A stretch of DNA of 64,000 nucleotides, taken from assembly GCA_013348725.1 (NCBI GenBank), contig CP054689.1, positions 980,501-1,044,500 of the forward strand, written 5' to 3'. Numbering within the stretch: the first letter of the stretch is position 1; every line of letters begins with the position of its first letter. A model generated the notes under the pieces. The model worked only from the letters and a program-made list of their open reading frames with translations. It was not told the DNA's origin and did no database searches. Shown one piece after another: positions 8,159 to 17,603 of this stretch. Source of the DNA: Ectothiorhodospiraceae bacterium 2226. Lineage in GTDB: Bacteria > Pseudomonadota > Gammaproteobacteria > GCA-013348725. Position numbers and translations under genes: made by a program.

Positions 8159-9481
8159 TTACAAAGTCAACTGCATGCCGTCCACCAGCGCACCCGGCAG
8201 GCGCATGCTGCGTAGCGAACGGCTGCCGTAGGTCTGCGGGTCGAGCAGCCATTCACGCTCTTGCGTGAGCGCCATCAGGCCTTCGCCAAGCAGACGGTAA
8301 ACGCTGTCGTCGAACCGCATGACGTTGACCGGCGCCTGAATGCGCCCCCGCTCGACCCAATAGGTTGCGAAGCGCGTCATTCCCGTCAGCCGGGCGGCGT
8401 TGCGGTCGGACCAATTGAGGTACCAGAGGTTGGAGATATAGAGCCCGGTGTCGAGCGCGCGCAGCACGTCGGCGCGCGGCAGGCTGCCGCCTGCCATCTC
8501 GAGCGACAAAGGCATTTCGCTCTCGTCGGCGCCGTTCGGCGCGACGTCGAACTCGCGCGCCGAGCGCGGCGAGACGAGCGCGTCCTGCGGCTTGCCGTGC
8601 TCGATCAACACCACGCGCGGCGGGCGCGCAAAGCCTTGCGCCTGAAACGGCGGCGCGAGACCCGCTTCGGTGTTCTCCACCAGCGTGACGGCCGGATGCA
8701 ATTCGGTTTCACCTTCCGTGAGGCGCAGCAGCGGGGTGGTCTTGGTGCGCTGCGCCCGCAGACCGAAACCGCCCCAACCGAGCATGCCGACGATCTCCTC
8801 CAAGGCCTGCGGTGCGAGGTAGGCGCGGTAGCGACCGGGGGCGAGCGTCAGCGGCGCCTGGCGGACCACGCTCAGCGCGCGGCGCGCCTCGTCCATCCGC
8901 TCGGTGAGTTCATCCGGCGCCCAGTGCGCGCCCGCATAACGCTCCTTCGCTGCCTTGTCGCCACCGGCGTAGAGCGTCCAGTCCAGGTTGAAGCTGGTGC
9001 GGGTATGCCAAGCCCGCTGCCCGAAGGAGTTGGCGAACCCGGCGCGCACCGGGCCGGCCGCGAGCACACCGACCAGATCATCCCCCCGCGCGCGTTCGAG
9101 GACGGCGTCAACCATTGACTCGGCCGGCGGCAAGTCGGCCTGGGCCGGGGTGAGACGCGTCGCGGCCTGCTCGCTCACGAACAGGTGCGGGTCCTCGGGC
9201 AGCACGGCACGGACCTCGCGCAGCTCGCGCACCAACTCCGCCAAGCGCTCGCGGTCGACTGCGCCGTCCGCCGCCAGCGTCAGCTGAGCACCTGCGTGCC
9301 GCTGCCCGGAGATGAGGTCCAGCTGCAGCTGCCCCTGCTCGACGTGGCCGCACTGGCGGACCCGCCCGCGATTAAAGCGCACGAAGTCCGACGACTCGCC
9401 ACCGTAGGACAGGGTGTAGCGCTCGTCGCCTTGCAACAGGCCGGTGAGGAAGTCCGCAAGTGCGAAGAAATGGTCTTGCAT
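8159..9481 (-). CDS. TldE/PmbA-family subunit of a TldD/TldE peptidase
   Basis: A 440-residue protein of the TldE/PmbA half of a heterodimeric metalloprotease; this half normally lacks the zinc motif. Recognisable parts are the N-terminal YGGESSDFVRFNRGRVRQ segment and the C-terminal NLWYLNWSDRNAARLTGMTRFATYWVERG, typical of the family. Its ATG directly abuts the stop of tldD. The pair differs from the classic E. coli TldD/PmbA (which mature microcin B17 and degrade CcdA) and looks like an additional, environmental TldD/E type. Confidence 0.82.
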   Translation of the reverse strand: MQDHFFALADFLTGLLQGDERYTLSYGGESSDFVRFNRGRVRQCGHVEQGQLQLDLISGQRHAGAQLTLAADGAVDRERLAELVRELREVRAVLPEDPHLFVSEQAATRLTPAQADLPPAESMVDAVLERARGDDLVGVLAAGPVRAGFANSFGQRAWHTRTSFNLDWTLYAGGDKAAKERYAGAHWAPDELTERMDEARRALSVVRQAPLTLAPGRYRAYLAPQALEEIVGMLGWGGFGLRAQRTKTTPLLRLTEGETELHPAVTLVENTEAGLAPPFQAQGFARPPRVVLIEHGKPQDALVSPRSAREFDVAPNGADESEMPLSLEMAGGSLPRADVLRALDTGLYISNLWYLNWSDRNAARLTGMTRFATYWVERGRIQAPVNVMRFDDSVYRLLGEGLMALTQEREWLLDPQTYGSRSLRSMRLPGALVDGMQLTL

Positions 9482-10927
9482 TCAGCCTCCGCCGAACACG
9501 TCTACGGCGCGGAACAGGCAGGGCGGCGTGGCGTGGCCCACGCGGACCATCTGGTTCGGTTCGCCCTTGCCGCAATTGCCGACCCCGAGCACGCGGAAGC
9601 TGTCGGCGTTGCCTACCCCGGCGAGATTGCGCCAGAAGGCGCTGGAGATGCCGCGGTAATTCGGGTTCTTGACCACCTCGCGCAACTCGCCATTGACGAT
9701 GCGTCGTGCGCGCTCGCAGCCGAACTGGAACTTGTTGCGCGAATCGTCGATGGACCACGAGCAGTTGGTCTGCATGTAGACCCCCTGCTCCACCTGCGCG
9801 ATCAAAGACCCCAGGCTGGCATCCCCGGGCTCCAGGTTGAGGTTTGCCATGCGGTCGATGGGCGGCCGGTTCCAGCCGCTGGCCCGCGCCGCGGCCACAC
9901 CGGCCATCCCCGCGCGCGCCTGCGACAAGGAACCGCCGAGCGGGCGCAGCAGGACCCCCTCCCGAATCAGGTAAGTGCGCTCGGCCGGAGCCCCTTCGTC
10001 GTCGTAGGCGTAGCTGGCGAGCTCCCCCGCCACGCCGGGGTCGAAGGTCACGTTCAACAGGGGCGAGCCGTACTGATACGAGCCGAACATCTCGGGTGTG
10101 ACGAAACTGGTGCCCGCGTAGTTGCGCTCGTCACCCAGTATGCGATCGAGCTCGAGGGGGTGGCCGATGGACTCGTGGATCTGCAGCACCATCTGATCGG
10201 GCGCGAGCACCAGGTCCATGATGCCCGCGGGGCAGTCCGGCGCGCCAAGCAACTCCAGCGCCTCCTCGCGCACCCGCAGCGACGCGGCCTCGAAATCTTC
10301 GTCCGGCTCCAGCGCATCCAGCAGTTCCAGGCCGCCCTGGCGGAAGTAACTGCCGGTGCCGAGGGTGCGCGTCTGCGTCTCCCCCTTGCGGTGGGCCGTG
10401 GCGCGCAAATGCGGCTGCACGGCTTCGAAGCGCTGCGCAATGCGTCCGCCCGCGGTGTTCAACTGCAGGCTCTCGACGCGCAGGCGCCCCACGGAGGCCT
10501 CCCGGTCGACCACGCGCGAGTCTGCGCCCAGAGCGGCATCGGCCGCGCGCACGCGCTCGATCTTGGCAGCGAGGGGCTCAGCCTCCCACGGCCGAACGAC
10601 GGCGGAGGCGTACTCGCCGCGGTGCGCCGCCCGCGCGATGCGCTGCGGATCGACCAGGCGCCAGCGCGCGTTGACCTCGGCCCAGGCGCGCGCGCGGGCA
10701 AAGGCCGCCTCCAGTCCGGCACGTGTCAGATCGGTGGTCGCGGCGTAGCCGACGCCGCCGGCGTGGATCACCGTGAGCATCGCGCCAAAGTCGTCGATGC
10801 GGCGCAGCGGCTGAACCACACCGCGGCGCACCACGATGCGCTCCTGGTGCTCGCGCACCACGCGCAGGGCGCAGAACTCGGCATCAAAGCGCAGGCTTGC
10901 GAACAGACGTTCGACGGTGTCCAGCAT
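9482..10927 (-). CDS. TldD-family metallopeptidase catalytic subunit
   Basis: The 481-residue catalytic partner of the downstream TldE protein. The zinc motif HESIGH (HExxxH) lies near residue 240, followed by PLELDRILGDERNYAG, and later SYAYDDEGAPAERTYLIREGVL and TNCSWSIDDSRNKFQFGCE, all strongly TldD-like. ATG 10927 (MLDTVERLF) is chosen over a 50-residue upstream extension with no family character. Zero-base spacing to tldE supports an obligate heterodimer. The substrate is unknown; known relatives trim leader peptides or unfolded small proteins. Confidence 0.85.
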   Translation of the reverse strand: MLDTVERLFASLRFDAEFCALRVVREHQERIVVRRGVVQPLRRIDDFGAMLTVIHAGGVGYAATTDLTRAGLEAAFARARAWAEVNARWRLVDPQRIARAAHRGEYASAVVRPWEAEPLAAKIERVRAADAALGADSRVVDREASVGRLRVESLQLNTAGGRIAQRFEAVQPHLRATAHRKGETQTRTLGTGSYFRQGGLELLDALEPDEDFEAASLRVREEALELLGAPDCPAGIMDLVLAPDQMVLQIHESIGHPLELDRILGDERNYAGTSFVTPEMFGSYQYGSPLLNVTFDPGVAGELASYAYDDEGAPAERTYLIREGVLLRPLGGSLSQARAGMAGVAAARASGWNRPPIDRMANLNLEPGDASLGSLIAQVEQGVYMQTNCSWSIDDSRNKFQFGCERARRIVNGELREVVKNPNYRGISSAFWRNLAGVGNADSFRVLGVGNCGKGEPNQMVRVGHATPPCLFRAVDVFGGG

Positions 10928-11265
10928 GGGGGCAGGATAGGTTGCGGATGGCCGTGCGGAGCACCAGTGTACACCGATGGCGACCTGGGCGGGCGCATCG
11001 GCGGCATTAAGGAAATCGTTGCCTGGCGGGGCGAGACCCGCGTATCGATCACCCTGCCGTCGGGCAGCCGCGCTCAACTACCCACTGGCCGTCGGCGACC
11101 ACCAAAGTCCGAGCAAGCCTTGGCTCGACGCGCTCGGGGTGAATCGCGGCCGCGCCCAGTATGCAGACGAGGGCCGGGGATTGGCGGCCCGCTGCGAGGT
11201 GCGGACGACTCCGGCGACCGGTACCCTGCAGGCCACCGGTCGCCGGCTGGAGCGGATGCGGGGCG
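10928..11265. other. Gene-free interval between sat and tldD
   Basis: The 338 bases hold no frame with convincing protein character. They lie downstream of sat and upstream of tldD, both on the minus strand. The only clear structure is the inverted repeat at 11211-11246; a tldD promoter is expected here but none stands out. Confidence 0.5.
11211..11246 (-). terminator. Perfect 12-bp inverted repeat 19 bases after the sat stop
   Basis: Arms CCGGCGACCGGT (11211-11222) and ACCGGTCGCCGG (11235-11246) are perfect complements around a 12-base loop. It is placed as a transcript-end structure for sat but has no T tract, so it may be a Rho-dependent end, a stabilising stem or a protein site. Confidence 0.4.
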
Positions 11266-12495
11266 CTACTTTGCCGAGTGCCCCGCCAGCTTGACCTCGA
11301 CCTTCTCGTCGTCGCGCAGACCCGCGTAGTACTCGCGCAAGACGGCCAGCACCTCGGGACGACTGAACTCGGCGGGTACGTTGCCGCCTTCGGAGAGCAG
11401 CTTGCGCAGCTTGGTGCCGGAAAGCAGCAGGCGGTCGTTCGCCTCGTGCGGACAGGTCTTCATGGAGGCCATGCCGCCGCACTTGTAGCACCAGAAGGTC
11501 CAGTCGATCTTGAGCGGTTTGGTCTCCAGCGACCCCGCAGGGATCTCGTCGAAGATGTGGTGCGCGTCGAACGGGCCGTAGTAGTCGCCCACGCCGGCGT
11601 GGTCGCGTCCCACGATGAGGTGCGAACACCCGTAATTCTGGCGGAACAGGGCATGCAGCAGCGCCTCACGCGGACCGGCGTAACGCATGTCGAGGGGGTA
11701 GCCTGCCTGCGCCACCGTGTTCTTGACGAAGTAGTTGTCGATCAGGGTGTTGATCGCCTTGGCGCGCACCGGGGCCGGGATGTCGCCGGGCTTGAGCTTG
11801 CCGAGCAGCGAGTGGATCAGCACGCCGTCGCAGATCTCGATCGCGACCTTGGCGAGGTACTCGTGCGAGCGGTGCATCGGGTTGCGCGTCTGGAACGCCG
11901 CCACCTGGCTCCAGCCCTTGGACTCGAACAGCGCGCGCGTCTCGGCGGGCGTCATGAACAGCGCGCCGTACTCTTCTTTGAAATTGCCGACCGACAGCAC
12001 CTTCACGGGGCCGGCGAGGTTGACCTCGCCCTGCTCCATGACCATCTTCACGCCGGGGTGCTCGAGGTCGGTGGTCTTGTAGACCATCATGCACTCGTGC
12101 GCCTTGTCGATCGTGTACTTCTCGGTGATGGTCATGGTGGCCATCACGGTGCCGCTCTCGCCGTCCACCAGGGCAACGTCCTGGCCTTCCTTCAGCCCAT
12201 CGGCGGTGGCCTGGTCGGTTGAAAGCGTGATCGGGATCGGCCAAAATAACCCGCTTGCCATCTTGTAGCCGTCACAGACGCCCTGCCAGTCGGCGTGGGT
12301 CATGAAGCCATCGAGCGGCGTGAAACCGCCGATGCCCATCATGGAAAGATCGCCCGCCTCGCGGGAGCTGATGGTGACCTTGGGCAGGCCGGCGGCCCGC
12401 GCCTGCTCCTCGCGCAGCGCGTCGCCTTCGAGCAGCAGCGGGTTGAGGCCCCCACCGCCGTGCGGCTTGACCAGCTTGGATGTGGGCTTGGACAT
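11266..12495 (-). CDS. sat: ATP sulfurylase (dissimilatory type)
   Basis: A 409-residue homo-oligomeric ATP sulfurylase. In sulfur oxidisers it runs from APS and pyrophosphate to sulfate and ATP, conserving energy. The nucleotide motifs [12 protein letters not shown] (about residues 205-216) and [16 protein letters not shown] are intact, and [16 protein letters not shown] supplies a zinc-type cysteine cluster seen in Sat of sulfur-metabolising bacteria. AGGAG (12500-12504) precedes ATG 12495. It is divergent from soeABC, so the sulfite-consuming genes lie together; aprBA is not in the window. Confidence 0.95.
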   Translation of the reverse strand: MSKPTSKLVKPHGGGGLNPLLLEGDALREEQARAAGLPKVTISSREAGDLSMMGIGGFTPLDGFMTHADWQGVCDGYKMASGLFWPIPITLSTDQATADGLKEGQDVALVDGESGTVMATMTITEKYTIDKAHECMMVYKTTDLEHPGVKMVMEQGEVNLAGPVKVLSVGNFKEEYGALFMTPAETRALFESKGWSQVAAFQTRNPMHRSHEYLAKVAIEICDGVLIHSLLGKLKPGDIPAPVRAKAINTLIDNYFVKNTVAQAGYPLDMRYAGPREALLHALFRQNYGCSHLIVGRDHAGVGDYYGPFDAHHIFDEIPAGSLETKPLKIDWTFWCYKCGGMASMKTCPHEANDRLLLSGTKLRKLLSEGGNVPAEFSRPEVLAVLREYYAGLRDDEKVEVKLAGHSAK

Positions 12496-12512
12496 GATAC
12501 TCCTCGCGGTAG

Positions 12513-12529
12513 CCGGGCTTCTTGCCCGG
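12513..12529 (-). promoter_or_regulatory. Hairpin in the sat leader next to its ribosome binding site
   Basis: A 6-bp stem (CCGGGC / GCCCGG, 5-base loop) lies nine bases upstream of the sat Shine-Dalgarno. It could tune mRNA stability or initiation. There is no sign of a known riboswitch. Confidence 0.35.
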
Positions 12530-12588
12530 TTGAGTGAAAGGATTTTTTATTGTGGTTCCGCGCCTTATCCGTCGGTCGCGGTTGATTC

Positions 12589-12602
12589 GTCTATGTATAG
12601 AC
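12589..12602. promoter_or_regulatory. Palindrome between sat and soeA, candidate operator
   Basis: GTCTAT-GT-ATAGAC is a 6-2-6 inverted repeat in the divergent control region, about 95 bases from the sat start. The surrounding 12,540-12,760 is distinctly AT-rich against GC-rich neighbours, as expected for promoters and operators. The binding protein is unknown. Confidence 0.35.
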
Positions 12603-12763
12603 CCATCGGTTTTTGAAGCCAAACAGTTTTATCTTGCGCTTCTATAAGCCCGGTTTATTCGGAGTTTTTCCCAGTCGGTTCATATGCTTGTCGTGTAAGT
12701 GGCTGGCGCATCTTAAAAAATTAGAATATTATGATGTTTTATGGCCACCGCAGAATGTTCGAT

Positions 12764-12793
12764 TTGCAGGGACCGTGCCAGCCTCACTAGAGT
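12764..12793 (+). promoter_or_regulatory. Weak candidate promoter for soeABC
   Basis: TTGCAG (12764-12769) and TAGAGT (12788-12793), separated by 18 bases, end 35 bases before the soeA ATG. The match is only partial; an activator may be needed. Confidence 0.3.
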
Positions 12794-12828
12794 GCCCCAT
12801 CTGAATCGCGTTCAAATCAGGACTATCC

Positions 12829-15729
12829 ATGTTTGAGAAAAGCGTCGCGAAAGCCCCGTCCGAGTCCGGGCGCATCGAGCAAAAGAACACCACCTGCTAC
12901 ATGTGCGCCTGCCGCTGCGGCATCCGCGTGACCCTGCGCGATGGCGAGGTGCGCTACATCCAGGGTAACCCGGAACACCCGCTGAACCAGGGCGTGATCT
13001 GCGCCAAGGGCGCCTCGGGTATCATGAAGCAGTATTCGCCCGCGCGGCTCACCAAGCCGCTGCTGCGCCGTCCGGGCGCCGACCGCGGCGATGCCGACTT
13101 CGTGGAGATCAGCTGGGACGAGGCGTTCCAGATGATGGAGGAGCGGCTGCGCAAGCTGCGCGCCACCGACCCGAAGAAGTTCGCCCTGTTCACGGGCCGT
13201 GATCAGATGCAAGCCCTCACCGGCCTGTTCGCCAAGCAGTACGGCACCCCGAACTACGCCGCGCACGGTGGCTTCTGTTCCGTGAACATGGCGGCGGGCA
13301 TGATCTACACCATCGGCGGCTCCTTCTGGGAGTTCGGCGGGCCGGACCTCGACCGCGCCAAGCTGTTCGTGATGATCGGCACCGCCGAGGATCACCACTC
13401 CAACCCGCTCAAAATCGCCATCTCCAAGTTCAAGCGCCAGGGCGGGCGGTTCATCTCCATCAACCCCGTGCGCACCGGCTATTCCGCCATCGCCGACGAA
13501 TGGGTACCAATCAAGCCCGGCACCGACGGCGCGCTGCTGCTCGCCATCACGCACGAGCTGATCAAGCAGGGCCTGTACGACCGCGACTTCCTGGTGCAGT
13601 ACTCCAACGCCGCGGAGCTGGTGAACCTGGACGAGGACAGCGACGACTACGGCATGCTGGTGCGCCGCGAGGACGCGCAGGTCGAGGACGGCTGCTTCGA
13701 TCCGCAGAACAAGCTGTGGTGGGACCGCAACACCAACCAGCCGGTGCTGCGCGGCACCAAGGGCGCGGACCCCTACCTGCTCGGTGAGTTCACCGTGGAC
13801 GGCAAGCCGGTCAAGCCCGCCTTCCAGCTGCTGGCCGACCGCGTCGCCGAGTACACCCCGGAGTGGGCGGCGAACATCACCGGCATCCCGGCCGAGACCA
13901 TCCGCCGCCTGGCGCACGAGATGGGCATCGTGGCGCGCGATGAGAAGATCGAACTGCCGATCGCCTGGACCGACGTGTGGGGCAACGAGCACGAGAGTGT
14001 GACCGGCAACCCGGTGGCGTTCCACGCCATGCGCGGCCTGGCGGCGCACTCCAACGGCTTCCACTCGATCCGCGCACTGTCGATCCTGATGTCGGTACTG
14101 GGCACCATCGACCGCCCGGGCGGCTTCCGCCACAAGGCGCCCTTCCCGCGCCCGATCCCGCCCTGCGCCAAGACCCCGCGCGGCCCTGAGGGCGTCAAGC
14201 CCAACACCCCGCTGGGCGGCATGCCGCTCGGCTGGCCGGCCGACCCGGACGATCTGTTCGTGGACGACAAGGGCGAGCCGATCCGCATCGACAAGGCCTT
14301 CTCCTGGGAGTACCCGCTGTCGGTGCACGGCATGATGCACAACGCCATCACCAACGCCTGGCGCGGCGACCCCTACTCGATCGACACCTTGTTGATCTTC
14401 ATGGCCAACATGGCATGGAACTCGACCATGAACACGGCCGAAGTTCGCAAGATGTTGAACGACAAGGACGAGAACGGCGAGTACAAGATTCCGTTCCTGA
14501 TCGTCGCGGACGCCTTCCAGTCCGAGATGGTCGCCTACGCGGACCTGGTGCTGCCCGATACCACCTACCTCGAGCGCCACGACACGATGTCGATGCTCGA
14601 CCGCCCGATCTCCGAGTTCGACGGGCCGGTGGACTCGGTGCGTATCCCGGTGGTGCCGCCGACGGGCCAGTGCAAGCCCTTCCAGGAGGTGATCGTTGAG
14701 CTCGGCTCGCGCCTCAAGCTGCCCGCCTTCACCAAGGAGGACGGCTCGCGCAAGTTCCGCGACTATCCCGACTTCATCGTCAACTACGAGACCGAGCCGG
14801 GCTCCGGCATCGGCTTCCTGGCCGGCTGGCGCGGCAAGGGCGGCGAGAAGTTCATGAAGGGCGAGCCCAACCCCGACCAGTGGAAGATGTACGAGCAGAA
14901 CAACTGCGTGTTCCAGTACCACCTGCCCAAGAGCTTCCAGTACATGCGTAACTGGAACAAGGGCTACCTGGAGTGGGCTCAGCGCCATCGCCTCACGCGC
15001 TACGCCGAGCCGATCAACATTCACATCTACTCCGAGGTGCTGCAGAAGTTCCGCCTGGCCGCGCAGGGCAAGCGCCCCGGCAAGCAGCCGCCGGCGCACC
15101 TGCGTCAGCGCATCCTGGACTACTTCGATCCGCTGCCGTTCTACTTCGAGCCGCTGGAGGCGCAGCTGTCGGACAAGCACAAGTACCCGCTGAACGCGGT
15201 GACCCAGCGCCCGATGGCCATGTACCACTCGTGGGACTCGCAGAACGCCTGGCTGCGCCAGATCCACGCGCACAACTACCTGTACATCAATCCCAAGCTC
15301 GGCGAGCAGCAGGGCTTCCAGGACGGCGACTGGGTATGGGTGGAGTCCATGCACGGCAAGGTGCGCTGCATGTGCCGCTTCACCGAGGCGGTGGAGCCCG
15401 GCACCGTGTGGACCTGGAACGCCATCGGCAAGGCCTCTGGCGCTTGGAACCTGGAGCCCAACGCGAACGAGGCGGAGAAGGGCTTTCTGCTCAACCACGT
15501 GATCTCCGAGGAGCTGCCGGCCAACGAGGCGGGCGAGCACATCTCCAACTCCGATCCGGTGACGGGTCAGGCGGGCTGGTACGACGTGCGGGTGCGCGTC
15601 TATCCCGCCGGCGCCGAGGAGGAGAAGGTCTCGTGGCCGCAGTTCGAACCCATGAAGCCGCTGCCCGGCACGGGGCTGCGCGCCCGCTGGCAGAGCTTTA
15701 TGGCCGGCCGTAACAAGGGAGCCAAATAA
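12829..15729 (+). CDS. soeA: Sulfite dehydrogenase SoeA, molybdopterin catalytic subunit
   Basis: A 966-residue bis-MGD molybdoenzyme of the DMSO reductase superfamily, inferred to oxidise sulfite to sulfate in the cytoplasm. The N-terminal [4Fe-4S] motif is Cys23-x2-Cys26-x3-Cys30-x27-Cys58. HGGFCSVNMAAG (Cys150) is the likely Mo-ligand region, and GASGIMKQYSPARLTKPL is typical of the group. There is no Tat signal, which separates SoeA from exported relatives such as polysulfide or tetrathionate reductases. It is followed with a one-base overlap by soeB and then soeC, the canonical SoeABC layout, and is divergent from sat. The assignment rests on layout and context; a related S-oxide reductase is the main alternative. 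Confidence 0.88.
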   Translation: MFEKSVAKAPSESGRIEQKNTTCYMCACRCGIRVTLRDGEVRYIQGNPEHPLNQGVICAKGASGIMKQYSPARLTKPLLRRPGADRGDADFVEISWDEAFQMMEERLRKLRATDPKKFALFTGRDQMQALTGLFAKQYGTPNYAAHGGFCSVNMAAGMIYTIGGSFWEFGGPDLDRAKLFVMIGTAEDHHSNPLKIAISKFKRQGGRFISINPVRTGYSAIADEWVPIKPGTDGALLLAITHELIKQGLYDRDFLVQYSNAAELVNLDEDSDDYGMLVRREDAQVEDGCFDPQNKLWWDRNTNQPVLRGTKGADPYLLGEFTVDGKPVKPAFQLLADRVAEYTPEWAANITGIPAETIRRLAHEMGIVARDEKIELPIAWTDVWGNEHESVTGNPVAFHAMRGLAAHSNGFHSIRALSILMSVLGTIDRPGGFRHKAPFPRPIPPCAKTPRGPEGVKPNTPLGGMPLGWPADPDDLFVDDKGEPIRIDKAFSWEYPLSVHGMMHNAITNAWRGDPYSIDTLLIFMANMAWNSTMNTAEVRKMLNDKDENGEYKIPFLIVADAFQSEMVAYADLVLPDTTYLERHDTMSMLDRPISEFDGPVDSVRIPVVPPTGQCKPFQEVIVELGSRLKLPAFTKEDGSRKFRDYPDFIVNYETEPGSGIGFLAGWRGKGGEKFMKGEPNPDQWKMYEQNNCVFQYHLPKSFQYMRNWNKGYLEWAQRHRLTRYAEPINIHIYSEVLQKFRLAAQGKRPGKQPPAHLRQRILDYFDPLPFYFEPLEAQLSDKHKYPLNAVTQRPMAMYHSWDSQNAWLRQIHAHNYLYINPKLGEQQGFQDGDWVWVESMHGKVRCMCRFTEAVEPGTVWTWNAIGKASGAWNLEPNANEAEKGFLLNHVISEELPANEAGEHISNSDPVTGQAGWYDVRVRVYPAGAEEEKVSWPQFEPMKPLPGTGLRARWQSFMAGRNKGAK

Positions 15730-16460
15730 TGACTCAGCTTGCACTCGTCATCGACCTGAACGTCTGCGTGGGTTGCCACGCCTGCGTGACCAGCTGCAAG
15801 GAGTGGAACACCTCCGGCGCCGCCGGTCCCATGTCGGACGACCGCCCCTATGGGAAGGACCCGACCGGCACCTTCTTCAACCGCGTGCAGACCTTCGAGA
15901 TCGGCCAGTTCCCGAACACCGAGACCGTGCACTTCCCCAAGTCCTGCCTGCACTGCGAGGACGCGCCCTGCGTGCCGGTGTGCCCCACCGGCGCCAGCCA
16001 CAAGCGCGAGCTCGACGGCATCGTGCTGGTCGACTACGACAAGTGCATCGGCTGTAAGTACTGCTCCTGGGCCTGCCCCTATGGCGCCCGCGAGCTGGAC
16101 GAGCACCAGAAGGTGATGAAGAAGTGCACCCTGTGCGTGGACCGCATCTATGACGAGGCCCTGCCCGAACGTGAACGCAAGCCGGCCTGTGTGATGGCCT
16201 GCCCGACCAGCGCGCGCCTGTACGGCGACGTGCATGACCCCGACTCGGAGGTCTCGGTAGCCATCCGCGAGCGTGGCGGCTACGCCTTGATGCCCGAGTG
16301 GGGCACCAAGCCGGCCAACCACTACCTGCCGCGGCAGAAGGCCCACGTGCGCATCCATGAAGACGAGCTGGTGCGGGCCGACAACCCGCTCAAGAAGGAG
16401 CGCAAGAAGCCCATGCCCGACAAAGACTCGCCCTCGCTGGACGACGTCACGAGCTGGTAA
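15729..16460 (+). CDS. soeB: Sulfite dehydrogenase SoeB, iron-sulfur subunit
   Basis: A 243-residue electron-transfer subunit with four cysteine groups for [4Fe-4S] clusters: CVGCHACVTSCKEW (about residue 14), CLHCEDAPCVPVCPTGAS (about 75), CIGCKYCSWACPYG (about 107) and CTLCVDRI with CVMACPT (about 135-158). It passes electrons from SoeA to the membrane subunit. Its ATG overlaps the soeA stop (TAATG at 15727-15731). Confidence 0.92.
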   Translation: MTQLALVIDLNVCVGCHACVTSCKEWNTSGAAGPMSDDRPYGKDPTGTFFNRVQTFEIGQFPNTETVHFPKSCLHCEDAPCVPVCPTGASHKRELDGIVLVDYDKCIGCKYCSWACPYGARELDEHQKVMKKCTLCVDRIYDEALPERERKPACVMACPTSARLYGDVHDPDSEVSVAIRERGGYALMPEWGTKPANHYLPRQKAHVRIHEDELVRADNPLKKERKKPMPDKDSPSLDDVTSW

Positions 16461-16476
16461 ACAACAAATGGGTGTC

Positions 16477-16496
16477 CCGGCGGCGTGCCGCCGGGG
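16477..16496 (+). repeat. Inverted repeat between soeB and soeC
   Basis: CCCGGCGGC (16477-16485) and GCCGCCGGG (16488-16496) form a 9-bp inverted repeat in the 62-base gap between soeB and soeC. There is no T tract. It could set differential mRNA stability inside the operon. Confidence 0.45.
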
Positions 16497-16522
16497 CGTT
16501 ACCTTGAGCCATTGGAGTCATC

Positions 16523-17500
16523 ATGCATCCGGCATTTTCCGTCATTTTCCTCACCACCCTGATCGGCGCCGCCCAGGGTCTGTTCCTGGCCCTGTTCGTC
16601 ACGCAGTGGTTTGCCACCGTGGGCCTGATCGCGCCGCAGGACAGCGTCCAGTTCTACGCCATGGGCAACGTGGTGGTCCTCGTGCTGCTGGGCCTCGGCC
16701 TGTTCGCCTCGTTCTTCCACCTCGGGCGCCCTGAGCGCGCCTGGCGCTCGGCCACCCGCTGGCGCACCTCCTGGCTGTCGCGCGAGGTGATCGTACTCCC
16801 CGCGCTGATGGGCTTTTCCTTTATACATGGGGCAATGCACCTGCTGGGTTGGGACGCGGTGCTGTGGACGACTGCGGGCGGCGTGTCCTTCACGCTCAGC
16901 CTGCTGGTCGGCGCCCTGGGGGCCCTCACCGCGCTGGCGCTGTTCATTTCCACCGGCATGATCTACGCCTGCATCAAGTTCCTGCAGGAGTGGGCCAGCC
17001 CGCTCACGGTGGTCAACTTCACGGTGCTCGGCATCGCTTCGGGCTTCACGCTCGCCACGGCCTTCGCCGCCGCGGTGTCGCCCGAACTGGTGCATCCGTT
17101 CGGGATCTCGGCCATCGCGTTCACGGCGCTGGGCCTGGTGACCCGCGTGGCCGCCCTGATCCGCAACAAGCGGCTGAAGCACAAGTCCTCGCTGCAGACC
17201 GCCATCGGCGTGCGTCACACGCACATCCAGCAGAAGGCGCAGGGTGCCATGGGCGGCTCGTTCAACACCCGGGAATTCTTCCACGGCAAGAGCGACGCCG
17301 TCGTGAAGACCGTGCTGTGGACCTTCCTGCTGCTGACCTTCCCGGTGCCGATGCTGCTCGTTTGGATCGGCATGACGGCCGAGGCCTTTGGGGTGCTCGC
17401 GCTGGCGTTCGCCGTGCAGTATCTGGGCCTGGTATGCGAGCGTTGGTTCTTCTTCGCGCAAGCCAACCACCCGCAGAATCTCTATTATCAGACCATCTGA
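16523..17500 (+). CDS. soeC: Sulfite dehydrogenase SoeC, DmsC-like membrane anchor
   Basis: A 325-residue integral membrane protein with about eight hydrophobic segments, beginning FSVIFLTTLIGAAQGLFLAL. FHLGRPERAWRS after the second segment is a DmsC-family signature. It should anchor SoeAB at the inner face of the membrane and deliver electrons to quinone. TTGGAG precedes ATG 16523, and a strong terminator follows the stop. Confidence 0.9.
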   Translation: MHPAFSVIFLTTLIGAAQGLFLALFVTQWFATVGLIAPQDSVQFYAMGNVVVLVLLGLGLFASFFHLGRPERAWRSATRWRTSWLSREVIVLPALMGFSFIHGAMHLLGWDAVLWTTAGGVSFTLSLLVGALGALTALALFISTGMIYACIKFLQEWASPLTVVNFTVLGIASGFTLATAFAAAVSPELVHPFGISAIAFTALGLVTRVAALIRNKRLKHKSSLQTAIGVRHTHIQQKAQGAMGGSFNTREFFHGKSDAVVKTVLWTFLLLTFPVPMLLVWIGMTAEAFGVLALAFAVQYLGLVCERWFFFAQANHPQNLYYQTI

Positions 17501-17506
17501 AAGCCC

Positions 17507-17535
17507 GGCGCCCCGCATGCGGGGCGCCTTTTCTT
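17507..17535 (+). terminator. Rho-independent terminator of soeABC
   Basis: The palindrome GGCGCCCCGCA / TGCGGGGCGCC (17507-17528) is followed by TTTTCTT, six bases after the soeC stop. Confidence 0.85.
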
Positions 17536-17603
17536 CCCCCCCTTTCGCGGCGCTTCTCCCAGAAAGGGTGCAAAAAGCGACGCTTTTCCGCCACGCGCAG
17601 AAA

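Noticed and set aside
8261-11329. Long plus-strand frames antisense to tldE and tldD
   Set aside because: The minus-strand genes carry family motifs; the plus frames do not.
12823-15744. A 973-codon open frame antisense to soeA
   Set aside because: It exactly mirrors soeA and reads as His/Val/Arg-rich sequence without motifs, a known effect of GC-rich codon bias.
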